Of a stretch of DNA of 64,000 nucleotides, positions 54,385-62,744 are shown piece after piece. Positions within the stretch are counted from its first letter, which is position 1, and each line of letters starts with the position of its first letter. The DNA is from Paraburkholderia tropica (GTDB lineage: Bacteria > Pseudomonadota > Gammaproteobacteria > Burkholderiales > Burkholderiaceae): NCBI RefSeq assembly GCF_900109265.1, contig NZ_FNZM01000020.1, forward strand, positions 120,789 to 184,788. The letters are read 5' to 3'. A model generated the notes under the pieces. The model searched no databases and was not told the origin of the DNA. It was given only the letters and a program-made list of their open reading frames with translations. A program made the position numbers and the translations under genes.

Positions 54385-55056
54385 TTAGTTGCCTTGTAGC
54401 GGGCCGGTTGTCTGGCTCGGCGCGCGCGGCGCCGCGCTCGAAGGCGTCGATCCCGCGCTGCGCGCTTGTGATTTTTGTTCAAGGCGCTCGATGCGCTTTT
54501 CCACGCGCGCAAGTGCATCGCGCGCGCGTGACAGCTCCGTGTTGAAGCCGTCCAGCTCGGCGTGCCGCACGAGTTGCGGATTTTCGTCGAGCAGATATTC
54601 GGTGACGGAGCCGAGCACATTGCGCCCGGTGCGAAGGGCCTGCTGGTGCGCGGCGCGCGCGAATGCGGCGACGCGAAACGCACTGGCGTCACCGATCAGC
54701 TTCGCGAGATCCTCTTCGGGCTCCCAGCGCAGATGTTCGGCGAGCTTGCCGATGATCTGCGCAAACTCGGCGTCGCCCTCGATCTTCACGTGCTTCATGA
54801 CGGCCGACTGACCGCCCTGCACGTACGAGGAGAGCGCGCCCGCAGGCACGGAAAGCGCGACGTCGGCATGTTGCGCCTCGTGCTCTTCGACGGCGGCGAT
54901 ATAGCCGTCGGGCTGCACGAGCAGCGTGAGCACGACAGGCGGACACGACAGACGGGCCGTCTTGCCGGCGTAAGGAGCGAGGCGGTCGCGGGCCCACGAT
55001 TCGCGGGCGAGCAGGTGATTGACAGCGGCGGCGAAGGGCTTGGCGGCGAGAGTCAT
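54385..55056 (-). CDS. ubiJ: Ubiquinone biosynthesis accessory factor UbiJ (SCP2 domain)
   Basis: Lipid-binding scaffold for the cytosolic coenzyme Q synthesis complex, working with UbiK. The N-terminal SCP2-type domain covers about residues 1-130 (FAAAVNHLLARESWARDRLAPYAGK, then SVPAGALSSYVQGG and VKIEGDAEFAQIIGKLAEHL). A C-terminal coiled coil follows (FNTELSRARDALARVEKRIERLEQK) and the tail is low-complexity. ATG 55056 gives 223 residues; the longer frame crosses an intrinsic terminator, so it is rejected. Position directly before ubiB confirms the call. Confidence 0.93.
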   Translation of the reverse strand: MTLAAKPFAAAVNHLLARESWARDRLAPYAGKTARLSCPPVVLTLLVQPDGYIAAVEEHEAQHADVALSVPAGALSSYVQGGQSAVMKHVKIEGDAEFAQIIGKLAEHLRWEPEEDLAKLIGDASAFRVAAFARAAHQQALRTGRNVLGSVTEYLLDENPQLVRHAELDGFNTELSRARDALARVEKRIERLEQKSQARSAGSTPSSAAPRAPSQTTGPLQGN

Positions 55057-55068
55057 CGGCGTGGAATC

Positions 55069-55104
55069 AAAAAAACCCGCGCGGGCATCGAGCTCGCGCG
55101 GGTT
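55069..55104 (-). terminator. Intrinsic terminator between the Tim44-like gene and ubiJ
   Basis: On the minus strand a 10-bp stem (arms AACCCGCGCG and CGCGCGGGTT, 55074-55083 with 55095-55104) is followed by seven T residues. It should end transcripts from the upstream Tim44-like gene and leaves only 12 bp to the ubiJ start, so ubiJ-ubiB may depend on read-through or on a promoter overlapping the hairpin. Confidence 0.88.
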
Positions 55105-55228
55105 CCTATTGTAGCGTTCGCGCCGCCGGATCGCCCCACGCCGCGGCTGGCCGGCAGGCCAGATTCGCCTGCACGCGCGCAGCATCAACCACGCGCGCGT
55201 TTTGCTCAGCGCGGCGCGATGCCGCGCA

Positions 55229-56242
55229 TCAGTGCGATTCGACCTGCTGGATACCGGCCAGCAGCCAGCCCTCGCCCGAGCTGCGCGACTTCGAGAGATT
55301 CCAGATCTCGACGAACGGCGCGGCCGCCGCGCCCGCTTCCTCGCGGATCAGGCCGGAGAAACGCACGCTCGCGAGGTACTCGTTGCCGCGCTCTTCCACG
55401 GCGAGCAGGTCGGCGTTGAGCTGCACGACGTCGGTCTGGTTCGGCTGCGCGCCGCGGCCCGCGAGGTCCACGCGGATCTCGGCGAACATCTCGGGCGTGG
55501 TGAATTCGCGGATGTCGTCGATATTGCCCGCATCCCAGGCCGCTTGCAGGCGCACGAAGTAGACCTTGGCGTTGCGCAGGAACGCTTCGCTGTCGAAACC
55601 CGCCGGAATGGCGGGCGGCGTGTCGATCTGCGGCGTGCTCAGCGCATTCGCTTCGGGCGCGAGGTACTGGCCCGTGGGCGGCGCCGTGTAGCGCGGCTCC
55701 TGCGGGTTGTAGCCGCCCATCTGGCTCAGGTTAGTGTTCAGATTCGCACCGCCCGTTTGATACGCGGGCTCAGCCGGACGGCGGCGGTTCATGAACTTGC
55801 GGATCAGCCAGATCGCCACGAACGCGATCAGCGCGATCACGATCATGTTGGCCATGGCGCCCGCGAACGCCTCACCGAGGCCGAAGTGCGAGAGCAGCGC
55901 CGCGATGCCCAGACCGGCCGCGAGACCGGCGATAGGACCGAGCCAGCGATTGCGCGCCGGAGCGGCGGCGGGCGTGGGCGCCGGCGAGCCAGGTGCGCGC
56001 TGCGCGCCGGCCTGCTGGGCGGGATTCGTGGGGCTGGGCTGCGCGGGCGGCGGCGTGGTGCTGCGCTGCGACGCGACCGAGGATTGCTTGCCGAAGCTGC
56101 GGCCGCCACCCATGCGACGGGCTTCAGCGTCGAACGATGCGAAGCTGCCCGCCACCAGCGCGCCGATCACTGCCAGGGTGCCAATCCGCCTCGCCCAAGA
56201 CATTGAAAGCTTACTGGAAGCATTGTTACGGGTCTCAGGCAT
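55229..56242 (-). CDS. Tim44-domain membrane protein
   Basis: Protein of 337 residues with a predicted signal or membrane segment near the N-terminus (IGTLAVIGALVAGSFASF), a Ser/Pro/Ala-rich linker, two hydrophobic segments (PIAGLAAGLGIAALLSHFG and GAMANMIVIALIAFVAIWLI, about residues 103-166) and a C-terminal Tim44-like lipid-binding domain (FDSEAFLRNAKVYFVRLQAAWDAGNIDDI onward). Bacterial members are of uncertain function, possibly membrane-lipid associated. AAAGGAAAT lies before ATG 56242. It follows ubiE by 36 bp. Confidence 0.9.
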   Translation of the reverse strand: MPETRNNASSKLSMSWARRIGTLAVIGALVAGSFASFDAEARRMGGGRSFGKQSSVASQRSTTPPPAQPSPTNPAQQAGAQRAPGSPAPTPAAAPARNRWLGPIAGLAAGLGIAALLSHFGLGEAFAGAMANMIVIALIAFVAIWLIRKFMNRRRPAEPAYQTGGANLNTNLSQMGGYNPQEPRYTAPPTGQYLAPEANALSTPQIDTPPAIPAGFDSEAFLRNAKVYFVRLQAAWDAGNIDDIREFTTPEMFAEIRVDLAGRGAQPNQTDVVQLNADLLAVEERGNEYLASVRFSGLIREEAGAAAAPFVEIWNLSKSRSSGEGWLLAGIQQVESH

Positions 56243-56278
56243 GGCGGTATTTCCTTTAAAGACAGATAGTTAGGAACA

Positions 56279-57010
56279 CTAGTACTTTGTCCCGACGTGT
56301 AAGGCTACCACGCCAGCTGACAAATTGTAATATTTGACGGCATCGAGGCCGATTTGTTCCATCATCGTCTTCAGGGTTTCCTGGTCCGGATGCATGCGGA
56401 TCGACTCCGCCAGGTACTGGTAACTGTCCGCATCCTGGGCGAAACGCTTGCCGAGCCACGGCAGCACCTTGAAGGAGTACACGTCGTACGCCTTCTTGAG
56501 CGGCTCCCAGACCTTCGAGAATTCGAGCACCATCACGCGGCCGCCCGGCTTGATCACCCGGCGCATTTCCGCGAGCGCGGCGTCCTTGTGCGTCATGTTG
56601 CGCAGCCCGAAAGCCACGGTCACGAGGTCGAAGTAGTTGTCCGGAAAGGGAATTTTCTCGGCGTCGCAGAGCAGCGCGGGCGTGATCACGCCTTTGTCGA
56701 TCAGACGGTCGCGGCCCACGCGCAGCATCGACTCGTTGATGTCGGTATGCCAGACCTCGCCCGTCGGACCGGCCTTCTTCGCGAACGCCATCGACAGATC
56801 GCCGGTGCCGCCCGCGATGTCGAGCACCTTCGCGCCCGGACGGATATTGGCCTGGGCGATCGTGAACGCCTTCCACGCGCGGTGCAGCCCGCCCGACATC
56901 AGGTCGTTCATCAGGTCGTAGTTCGAGGCGACCGAGTGGAACACGCCGGCCACCTTCTTCGCCTTGTCCTGTTCGTCGACTGTCTGATAGCCGAAGTGGG
57001 TTTTGCTCAT
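56279..57010 (-). CDS. ubiE: Ubiquinone/menaquinone biosynthesis C-methyltransferase
   Basis: SAM-dependent C-methylation of the benzoquinol ring in coenzyme Q synthesis. The 243-residue product from ATG 57010 has THFGYQTVDEQDKAKKVAGVF at the N-terminus, the SAM site KVLDIAGGTGDLSMAFAKKAG, ITPALLCDAEKIPFPDNYFD and the C-terminal YLAESIRMHPDQETLKTMM, with the family ending GVVALHVGTKY. The frame stays open to 57244, but the extra residues are Arg-rich. A stem-loop lies in its leader. Confidence 0.97.
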   Translation of the reverse strand: MSKTHFGYQTVDEQDKAKKVAGVFHSVASNYDLMNDLMSGGLHRAWKAFTIAQANIRPGAKVLDIAGGTGDLSMAFAKKAGPTGEVWHTDINESMLRVGRDRLIDKGVITPALLCDAEKIPFPDNYFDLVTVAFGLRNMTHKDAALAEMRRVIKPGGRVMVLEFSKVWEPLKKAYDVYSFKVLPWLGKRFAQDADSYQYLAESIRMHPDQETLKTMMEQIGLDAVKYYNLSAGVVALHVGTKY

Positions 57011-57033
57011 CGCGCTCGTCCTTTCGCGGTCTT

Positions 57034-57057
57034 GTCCGGCTCGCAGCCGGACTTTTT
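57034..57057 (+). terminator. Stem-loop with T-run on the opposite strand in the ubiE leader
   Basis: Perfect 8-bp stem (GTCCGGCT, 57034-57041, with AGCCGGAC, 57045-57052) followed on the + strand by TTTTT. Neighbouring genes all read leftward, so this would stop antisense (rightward) transcription; in the leftward ubiE mRNA it forms a hairpin 24 bases before the start codon. Confidence 0.6.
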
Positions 57058-57108
57058 GAATGAAATTCGCCGCGTCGTGGCGCGGCGGCAGGATCGTAAC
57101 AGGAAGCG

Positions 57109-57522
57109 TCAGTGGCAGTGGCCGTGCGCGGCAGCGGGCGGCGCCATCGGCGCGTCCCGCTCGACGCCCGCGGCCTTGAGCTTCGCGAAATAGTCGGCCC
57201 AGAGCGTGTCCTGCTGCGTGGCCAGTTCGTAGAGCTGGTCCCACGAATAGATGCCGGTATTGTGGCCGTCGGAGAAGGTGGGCTGCAGCGCGTAGTTGCC
57301 GACGCCTTCGAGCGCCGTGATGGTCACTTCGCGCTTGCCGGTCTGCAGCGTTTCCTGGCCGGGCCCGTGGCCGCGCACTTCCGCCGAGGGCGAATAAACG
57401 CGCATCAGCTCGAACGGGATGCGATAGCTCTGTCCGTTCGCATACTGCAGTTCAAGCACGCGCGACAGCGCATGCACCACGACGCCGGTCGGCACCGGCG
57501 TATCGGATTTGAGTCCGCTCAT
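57109..57522 (-). CDS. DUF971 domain protein
   Basis: Small protein of 137 residues whose core (VLELQYANGQSYRIPFELMRVYSPSAEVRGHG, residues about 22-53) matches the DUF971 domain, also found at the N-terminus of gamma-butyrobetaine hydroxylase-like enzymes. The block GNYALQPTFSDGHNTGIYSWDQLYELA is also typical. The tail HGHCH is His/Cys-rich and could bind metal. In other bacteria the domain occurs in Fe-S cluster proteins; function here is unknown. Downstream of the HIT gene by 52 bp and upstream of ubiE. Confidence 0.88.
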   Translation of the reverse strand: MSGLKSDTPVPTGVVVHALSRVLELQYANGQSYRIPFELMRVYSPSAEVRGHGPGQETLQTGKREVTITALEGVGNYALQPTFSDGHNTGIYSWDQLYELATQQDTLWADYFAKLKAAGVERDAPMAPPAAAHGHCH

Positions 57523-57574
57523 GTTCTTTCCTGTTCGCCCGTCAAGTCCGGCAAGGCTGCCCCGCCGGTCCGGC

Positions 57575-58006
57575 TCACGCCAGCGCCTGTTCCATTTCCT
57601 GCCGCACCGCCTCGCGCAGCAGCGTGGCCTGGGCGCGGCGTTGACCGAGCATCGCTTCCGACACCGTGCGCTGCCGCGGCGCCCACACGGGCAGCGGGAA
57701 ATGCGCGTCGTTGCTGAAGCGCGGGATCACGTGCCAGTGCACGTGCGGCACCTGGTTGCCGAGACTCGCGAGATTCACCTTCGACGGCTGCATGACGCGG
57801 CGCTGTGCCCGCTCGACCGCATACACCGCGCGCATCAGATGTTCCCGGTCGGCGTGCTCGAGATCCGAGAACTCGGCGACGTGCGTATTCCAGATCACCC
57901 GGCAAAAGCCCGGATAGTCGATTTCAGCGCTCGCGAGCACGACGCGCAGACGCTCGTCCTCCCACAGCACCTCGCCGCCTTCCTCATTGCAGAATACGCA
58001 TGCCAT
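57575..58006 (-). CDS. HIT family protein (nucleotide phosphoramidase/hydrolase-like)
   Basis: Histidine-triad protein of 143 residues. The triad is in PHVHWHVIPRF (about residues 86-96). An N-terminal CVFCNEEGG Cys pair is typical of zinc-containing HIT subfamilies. Substrate is probably a nucleotide derivative, unspecified. Same strand and close spacing with DUF971 and with the DUF3683 gene upstream (41 bp). Confidence 0.9.
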   Translation of the reverse strand: MACVFCNEEGGEVLWEDERLRVVLASAEIDYPGFCRVIWNTHVAEFSDLEHADREHLMRAVYAVERAQRRVMQPSKVNLASLGNQVPHVHWHVIPRFSNDAHFPLPVWAPRQRTVSEAMLGQRRAQATLLREAVRQEMEQALA

Positions 58007-58047
58007 CGTCGTCCTCGAACCGTATTACGGAAAAATTAGCCGTGCCA

Positions 58048-61000
58048 TTAAACCAGCACGCGCTCGATTCCGCCATTGTTCGCCTTCTGCACGTAGTCCG
58101 CCATCCAGTTCTCGCCGAGCACGTGACGGGCGATCTCCACCACGATGTAGTCGGCTTCGATGTTGGCGTCCTCGTTGTAGCGCGACAGGCCCTGCAGGCA
58201 CGACGGGCAGCTCGTCAGAATCTTGACGTCCTGCGTCGTGCCATGCCCGCCCGCTTCCTGCTGCGTGGCCGGCTGCACGCCGTTCGCGCCGTTGCCGACG
58301 ACCGGAATGTCGCGCAGCTTCGCCGCGCCCTTGCGGATTTCCTCTTCCTTGCGGAAGCGCACCTGCGTCGAAACGTCCGGACGCGTGACCGCGAGCGTGC
58401 CCGATTCGCCGCAGCAACGATCGTTCTTCTCGATCTTGTAGCCGTCCTTTTCCGAACCCATGAGTTCGTTGACGAGCTTGACCGGGTCGATCGTCTTGAT
58501 CGGCGTGTGGCACGGGTCGTGATACATGTAGCGCGTGCCGCTCACGCCATCGAGCTTGATGCCCTTCTCGAGCAGGAACTCGTGAATGTCGATGATGCGG
58601 CAGCCCGGGAAGATCTTGTCGAATTCATAACCGGCGAGCTGGTCGTAACACGTGCCGCACGACACCACGACGGTCTTGATGTCGAGGTAGTTGAGCGTGT
58701 TCGCGACGCGGTGGAACAGCACGCGGTTGTCGGTGACGATCTGCTCGGCCTTGTCGAACTGACCCGAGCCGCGCTGCGGATAGCCGCAGCACAGATAGCC
58801 CGGCGGCAGCACGGTCTGCACGCCGGCTTCCCACAACATCGCCTGGGTGGCAAGCCCGACCTGCGAGAACAGACGCTCCGAGCCGCAGCCCGGGAAGTAG
58901 AACACCGCTTCCGAATCGACGCTCGTCGCCTTCGGATTGCGGATGATCGGCACGATCTTGTTGTCTTCGATGTCGAGCAGCGCGCGCGCCGTCTTCTTCG
59001 GCAGGTTGCCCGGCATCTTCTTGTTGACGAAGTGGATCACCTGCTCGACCACCGGCGATTTGCCCGTGGATGCGGGCGGATGCGACGTCTGCTTCTTGAC
59101 GAACTTCTTCAGCACGTCGTTGCCGAGGCGCTGCGCCTTGTAGCCCACGCCCATCATCGCGGTACGCGCGAGGTTGATGGTCTGCGGATTGGTGGCGTTG
59201 AGGAAGAACATGCCCGCCGCGTTGCCCGCGTTGAACTTCTTCTTGCCCATCTTGCGCAGCAGGTTGCGCATGTTCATCGTCACGTCGCCGAAGTCGATCT
59301 TGACCGGGCACGGCGTCACGCACTTGTGGCAGACCGTGCAGTGGTCGGCCACGTCGTTGAACTCGTCCCAGTGCTTGATCGACACGCCGCGGCGCGTCTG
59401 CTCTTCGTACAGGAAGGCCTCGACCAGCAGCGAGGTCGCGAGAATCTTGTTGCGCGGGCTGTACAGCAGGTTCGCGCGCGGCACGTGCGTGGCGCACACC
59501 GGCTTGCACTTGCCGCAGCGCAGGCAGTCCTTGACCGACTCGGCGATCGCGCCGATGTCGGATTGCTGCATGATCAGCGACTCGTAGCCCATCAGGCCGA
59601 ACGACGGCGTGTAGGCGTTGCGCAGGTCGGCGCCTTCGAGCAGCTTGCCCGCGTTGAAGCGGCCATGCGGATCGACACGCTGCTTGTAGGCGCGGAAGTC
59701 GGCGATCTCGTCCTCGGTGAGGAATTCGAGCTTGGTGATGCCGATGCCGTGCTCGCCCGAGATCACGCCGTCGAGCGAACGCGCGAGCTTCATGATGCGC
59801 GCGACCGCGACGTGCGCGTCCTGCAGCATCTCGTAGTTGTCCGAGTTCACCGGCAGGTTGGTGTGCACGTTGCCGTCGCCGGCGTGCATGTGCAGCGCCA
59901 CGAACACGCGGCCGCGCAGCACCTTCTTGTGGATCGCCTGGGCTTCGTCGAGGATCGGCTTGAATTCGCCGCCGTTGAAGATCTTGCGCAGTTCGGCGCG
60001 GATCTCCTGCTTCCACGAGATGCGCACCGTGCGGTCCTGCGTCACATGGAAAACGTTGACGTCGGGCTGCGCGTCGCAGCGGTCGGCGAACTTCTCCGCC
60101 AGCGCTTCGTAGCCCAGTTGCACGAGATAGTGCTGCGCCTCGCGCAGCGGCATGTCGAGCTTGTCGCCGACGAAGGTCCAGCGCTCGCGCACGCGCTTGA
60201 GCAGATCGAGCGCCTGCTGCACGCGGTCTTCGAGCAGTTCCGCGCTGGGGATTTCGTTGGCGTCGTCGCTCTTGCCGAGCGGCAGCTTGCCGCCCTTGAA
60301 GAACGCTTCGAGCGCGTCGACCAGTTGCAGCTTGTTCTTGATCGACAGTTCGATGTTGATGCGCTCGATGCCGTCCGTGTACTCGCCCATGCGGTTGAGC
60401 GGAATCACGACGTCTTCGTTGATCTTGAACGCGTTGGTGTGCTTGGCGATCGCGGCCGTGCGGCTGCGGTCGAGCCAGAAGCGCTTGCGGGCCTCGGCGG
60501 AGACGGCCACGAAGCCTTCGCCGCTCTTGCCGTTGGCCATGCGGATCACTTCCGAGGTGGCGGCGGCCACGGCATCGGCGTCGTCGCCGACGATGTCGCC
60601 GATCAGCACCATCTTCGGAAACGCGTTGCGCTTGCTCTTGGTCGCGTAGCCCACGGCGCGCAGATAGCGCTCGTCCAGATGCTCCAGACCCGCGAGAATC
60701 GCGCCGCCCTGCTTCGACGTTTCGAACAGATAATCCTTGATTTCGACGATGCTCGGGATCGCCTCGCGCGCCTGGCCGAAGAACTCCAGACAGACCGTGC
60801 GCGTGTGCGCGGGCATCTTGTGCAGCACCCAGCGCGCCGACGTGATGAGACCGTCGCAACCTTCCTTCTGGATGCCCGGCAGGCCCGCGAGGAATTTATC
60901 GGTCACGTCCTTGCCGAGACCTTCCTTGCGGAACACGCGGCCCGCGATGTCGAGCGACTCCGTGCGCAGCAGCTTTTCGCCCGGCGCGTACTCGCCGTCG

Positions 61001-62094
61001 AACCACTTCAATTCGAAGCGCGCGACTTCGATGTCGTGGATCTTGCCCATGTTGTGGTCGAGGCGCGTGACTTCGAGCCAGTTGCCCTCGGGGTCGACCA
61101 TGCGCCACCAGGCGAGGTTGTCGAGCGCCGTGCCCCACAGCACGGCCTTCTTGCCGCCCGCGTTCATGGCGACGTTGCCGCCGATACACGACGCGTCGAG
61201 CGAGGTCGGATCGACCGCGAACACGAAGCCCGCCGCGTCCGCCGCTTCGGTCACGCGGCGCGTGACCACGCCCGCGCCCGAGAAAATCGTCGCGACCTTG
61301 CGGTTCACGCCCGGCAGATCGGTCATTTCGACCGGCCCGAGTTGTTCGAGCTTTTCGGTGTTGATGACGGCCGAGAACGGCGTGAGCGGCACCGCGCCGC
61401 CCGTGTAGCCCGTGCCGCCTCCGCGCGGGATCACCGTGAGGCCCAGTTCGAAGCAGGCCTTGATGAGGCCCGCGATCTCGGCTTCGGTGTCCGGCGTGAG
61501 GACCACGAACGGATATTCCACGCGCCAGTCGGTTGCGTCGGTCACGTGCGAGACGCGCGCAATGCCGTCGAAGCGGATGTTGTCCTTCTGCGTGCGCTTG
61601 CCGAGCACCTTGGTGGCGCGGCGGCGCAGATCGGCCATCTTGTCGAATTCGGCGGCGAAGTCCTCGATCGCGCGGCGAGCCGCGCCGATCAGCGTTTCCA
61701 CGCGCGCGGCGCGCACGACGCCGTCCTGATCGCTATGTTCGACAAGGTCGGCGCGGCGGCGCTTCTCGATTTCGGCGATACGGTGATTCAGCGCATCGAT
61801 CAGCATCGCGCGACGCTTCGGGTTGTCGAGCAGATCGTCCTGCAGATACGGATTGCGGCGCACGACCCAGATGTCGCCGAGCACTTCGTACAGCATGCGC
61901 GCCGAGCGGCCCGTGCGGCGTTCGCCGCGCAGTTCGGCGAGCGCGTTCCACGCCTCTTCGCCGAGCAGGCGAATGACGATTTCGCGGTCCGAAAAGGACG
62001 TGTAGTTGTACGGAATCTCGCGCAGGCGCGGTTCGATGTCGGCGGCCACGGCTGCGGCGGCGCCGTGAGGATCGAAAACTTGAGGTGCGTTCAT
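58048..62094 (-). CDS. Giant FAD-binding / Fe-S oxidoreductase (DUF3683, GlcD-GlpC-type fusion)
   Basis: A 1348-residue fusion. An N-terminal DUF3683-type region (about 1-190) precedes a PCMH/FAD domain (FVVLTPDTEAEIAGLIKAC, VIPRGGGTGYTGGAVPL near 225) with a C-terminal FAD-oxidase part (RVFVALHMHAGDGNVHTNLPV). Two 4Fe-4S motifs follow, CLRCGKCKPVC near 855 and CTVCHKCVTPCP near 915. Two CCG-type heterodisulfide-reductase-like domains come last (YFPGCGSERLF, CCGYPQRGSG, VVSCGTCYDQLAGYEF, DRCCGESGTL). This joins in one chain what are separate D-lactate or glycolate dehydrogenase subunits. The likely role is oxidation of a 2-hydroxy acid with electrons passed to quinone; substrate unknown. Confidence 0.93.
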   Translation of the reverse strand: MNAPQVFDPHGAAAAVAADIEPRLREIPYNYTSFSDREIVIRLLGEEAWNALAELRGERRTGRSARMLYEVLGDIWVVRRNPYLQDDLLDNPKRRAMLIDALNHRIAEIEKRRRADLVEHSDQDGVVRAARVETLIGAARRAIEDFAAEFDKMADLRRRATKVLGKRTQKDNIRFDGIARVSHVTDATDWRVEYPFVVLTPDTEAEIAGLIKACFELGLTVIPRGGGTGYTGGAVPLTPFSAVINTEKLEQLGPVEMTDLPGVNRKVATIFSGAGVVTRRVTEAADAAGFVFAVDPTSLDASCIGGNVAMNAGGKKAVLWGTALDNLAWWRMVDPEGNWLEVTRLDHNMGKIHDIEVARFELKWFDGEYAPGEKLLRTESLDIAGRVFRKEGLGKDVTDKFLAGLPGIQKEGCDGLITSARWVLHKMPAHTRTVCLEFFGQAREAIPSIVEIKDYLFETSKQGGAILAGLEHLDERYLRAVGYATKSKRNAFPKMVLIGDIVGDDADAVAAATSEVIRMANGKSGEGFVAVSAEARKRFWLDRSRTAAIAKHTNAFKINEDVVIPLNRMGEYTDGIERINIELSIKNKLQLVDALEAFFKGGKLPLGKSDDANEIPSAELLEDRVQQALDLLKRVRERWTFVGDKLDMPLREAQHYLVQLGYEALAEKFADRCDAQPDVNVFHVTQDRTVRISWKQEIRAELRKIFNGGEFKPILDEAQAIHKKVLRGRVFVALHMHAGDGNVHTNLPVNSDNYEMLQDAHVAVARIMKLARSLDGVISGEHGIGITKLEFLTEDEIADFRAYKQRVDPHGRFNAGKLLEGADLRNAYTPSFGLMGYESLIMQQSDIGAIAESVKDCLRCGKCKPVCATHVPRANLLYSPRNKILATSLLVEAFLYEEQTRRGVSIKHWDEFNDVADHCTVCHKCVTPCPVKIDFGDVTMNMRNLLRKMGKKKFNAGNAAGMFFLNATNPQTINLARTAMMGVGYKAQRLGNDVLKKFVKKQTSHPPASTGKSPVVEQVIHFVNKKMPGNLPKKTARALLDIEDNKIVPIIRNPKATSVDSEAVFYFPGCGSERLFSQVGLATQAMLWEAGVQTVLPPGYLCCGYPQRGSGQFDKAEQIVTDNRVLFHRVANTLNYLDIKTVVVSCGTCYDQLAGYEFDKIFPGCRIIDIHEFLLEKGIKLDGVSGTRYMYHDPCHTPIKTIDPVKLVNELMGSEKDGYKIEKNDRCCGESGTLAVTRPDVSTQVRFRKEEEIRKGAAKLRDIPVVGNGANGVQPATQQEAGGHGTTQDVKILTSCPSCLQGLSRYNEDANIEADYIVVEIARHVLGENWMADYVQKANNGGIERVLV

Positions 62095-62744
62095 GGTTGG
62101 ACGACTCTTTGAGCCAGATCCGCGCGCGGCTTACGGAGCCGATCGGACGGATGCTGACGGGGCGCGTGGGGCGCTATTCTGAAATCGTGTCCGCCGGGGG
62201 CACGCTCGTGGCGCGGATGGCTGGGCGGACGAAGGGGTGGGGAAGCATGGCGGCAGCGCTCACGCCGATGGTTCCCCGGCGCTCGGACTTAGCGACACGA
62301 TCGTGCGTGGCGGGCGTGCCGCTGCGCCGCGGGGCGGGTTTCGCGCCGTGCGGGCATCAAATGGGCTGTCCGAGGTTGCCAGTGCATCTTCCGATCCTTG
62401 TTTCAAAAAGCGATTTTAACGCATGATCCGCGCGTGCGCTGACCCTCGGTGGGAAGCCCGCTGACACGTAAGGTTGAATTTCACCCGCCGGCGGGCACGC
62501 CTGCGCTCTGCCCTGTGACAGGGCGTCGCGGCGCGGATTAACCGTCCGGGTAGTCGGGAAATGACGCCGATCAACCTTACCGCTCCTTCGTCGCTTCTGC
62601 GTCGCCTCTGCGTCACTTCTGCGTCGCCGCTTCGCCACGCCTTCGTCACCCGTTCGCCGCCCTGCCCGGCCCGCCAGCGCTGGAGCGGTTGGCGCTATCA
62701 TCTACGTTTTCCCGTCCCGACCCGCGCCCCCGCGCGCTCCCCGC
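62095..62744. other. Divergent intergenic region, DUF3683 gene / ilvA
   Basis: 650 bp between divergent genes, so it must hold both promoters. It contains an 11-bp tandem repeat (62591-62634). No leader-peptide attenuator of the branched-chain amino-acid type was recognised, and no conserved RNA was seen. Frames open across it on both strands are Arg/Ala-rich and typical of GC-rich non-coding DNA. Confidence 0.5.
62591..62634. repeat. 11-bp tandem repeat upstream of ilvA
   Basis: Three clear units of TCGCYTCTGCG (62591-62601, 62602-62612, 62613-62623, the third with one change) plus a degenerate fourth. It lies about 110-155 bp before the ilvA start. The unit is close to one helical turn, so copies face the same side of the DNA. 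Confidence 0.8.

Noticed and set aside
57805..62112. Rightward open frame of 1435 codons opposite the DUF3683 oxidoreductase
   Set aside because: Its composition (very rich in Arg, Ala, His, Val, Glu) is the usual mirror of a GC-rich gene on the other strand. It has no recognisable domain, while the leftward frame has several complete motifs.
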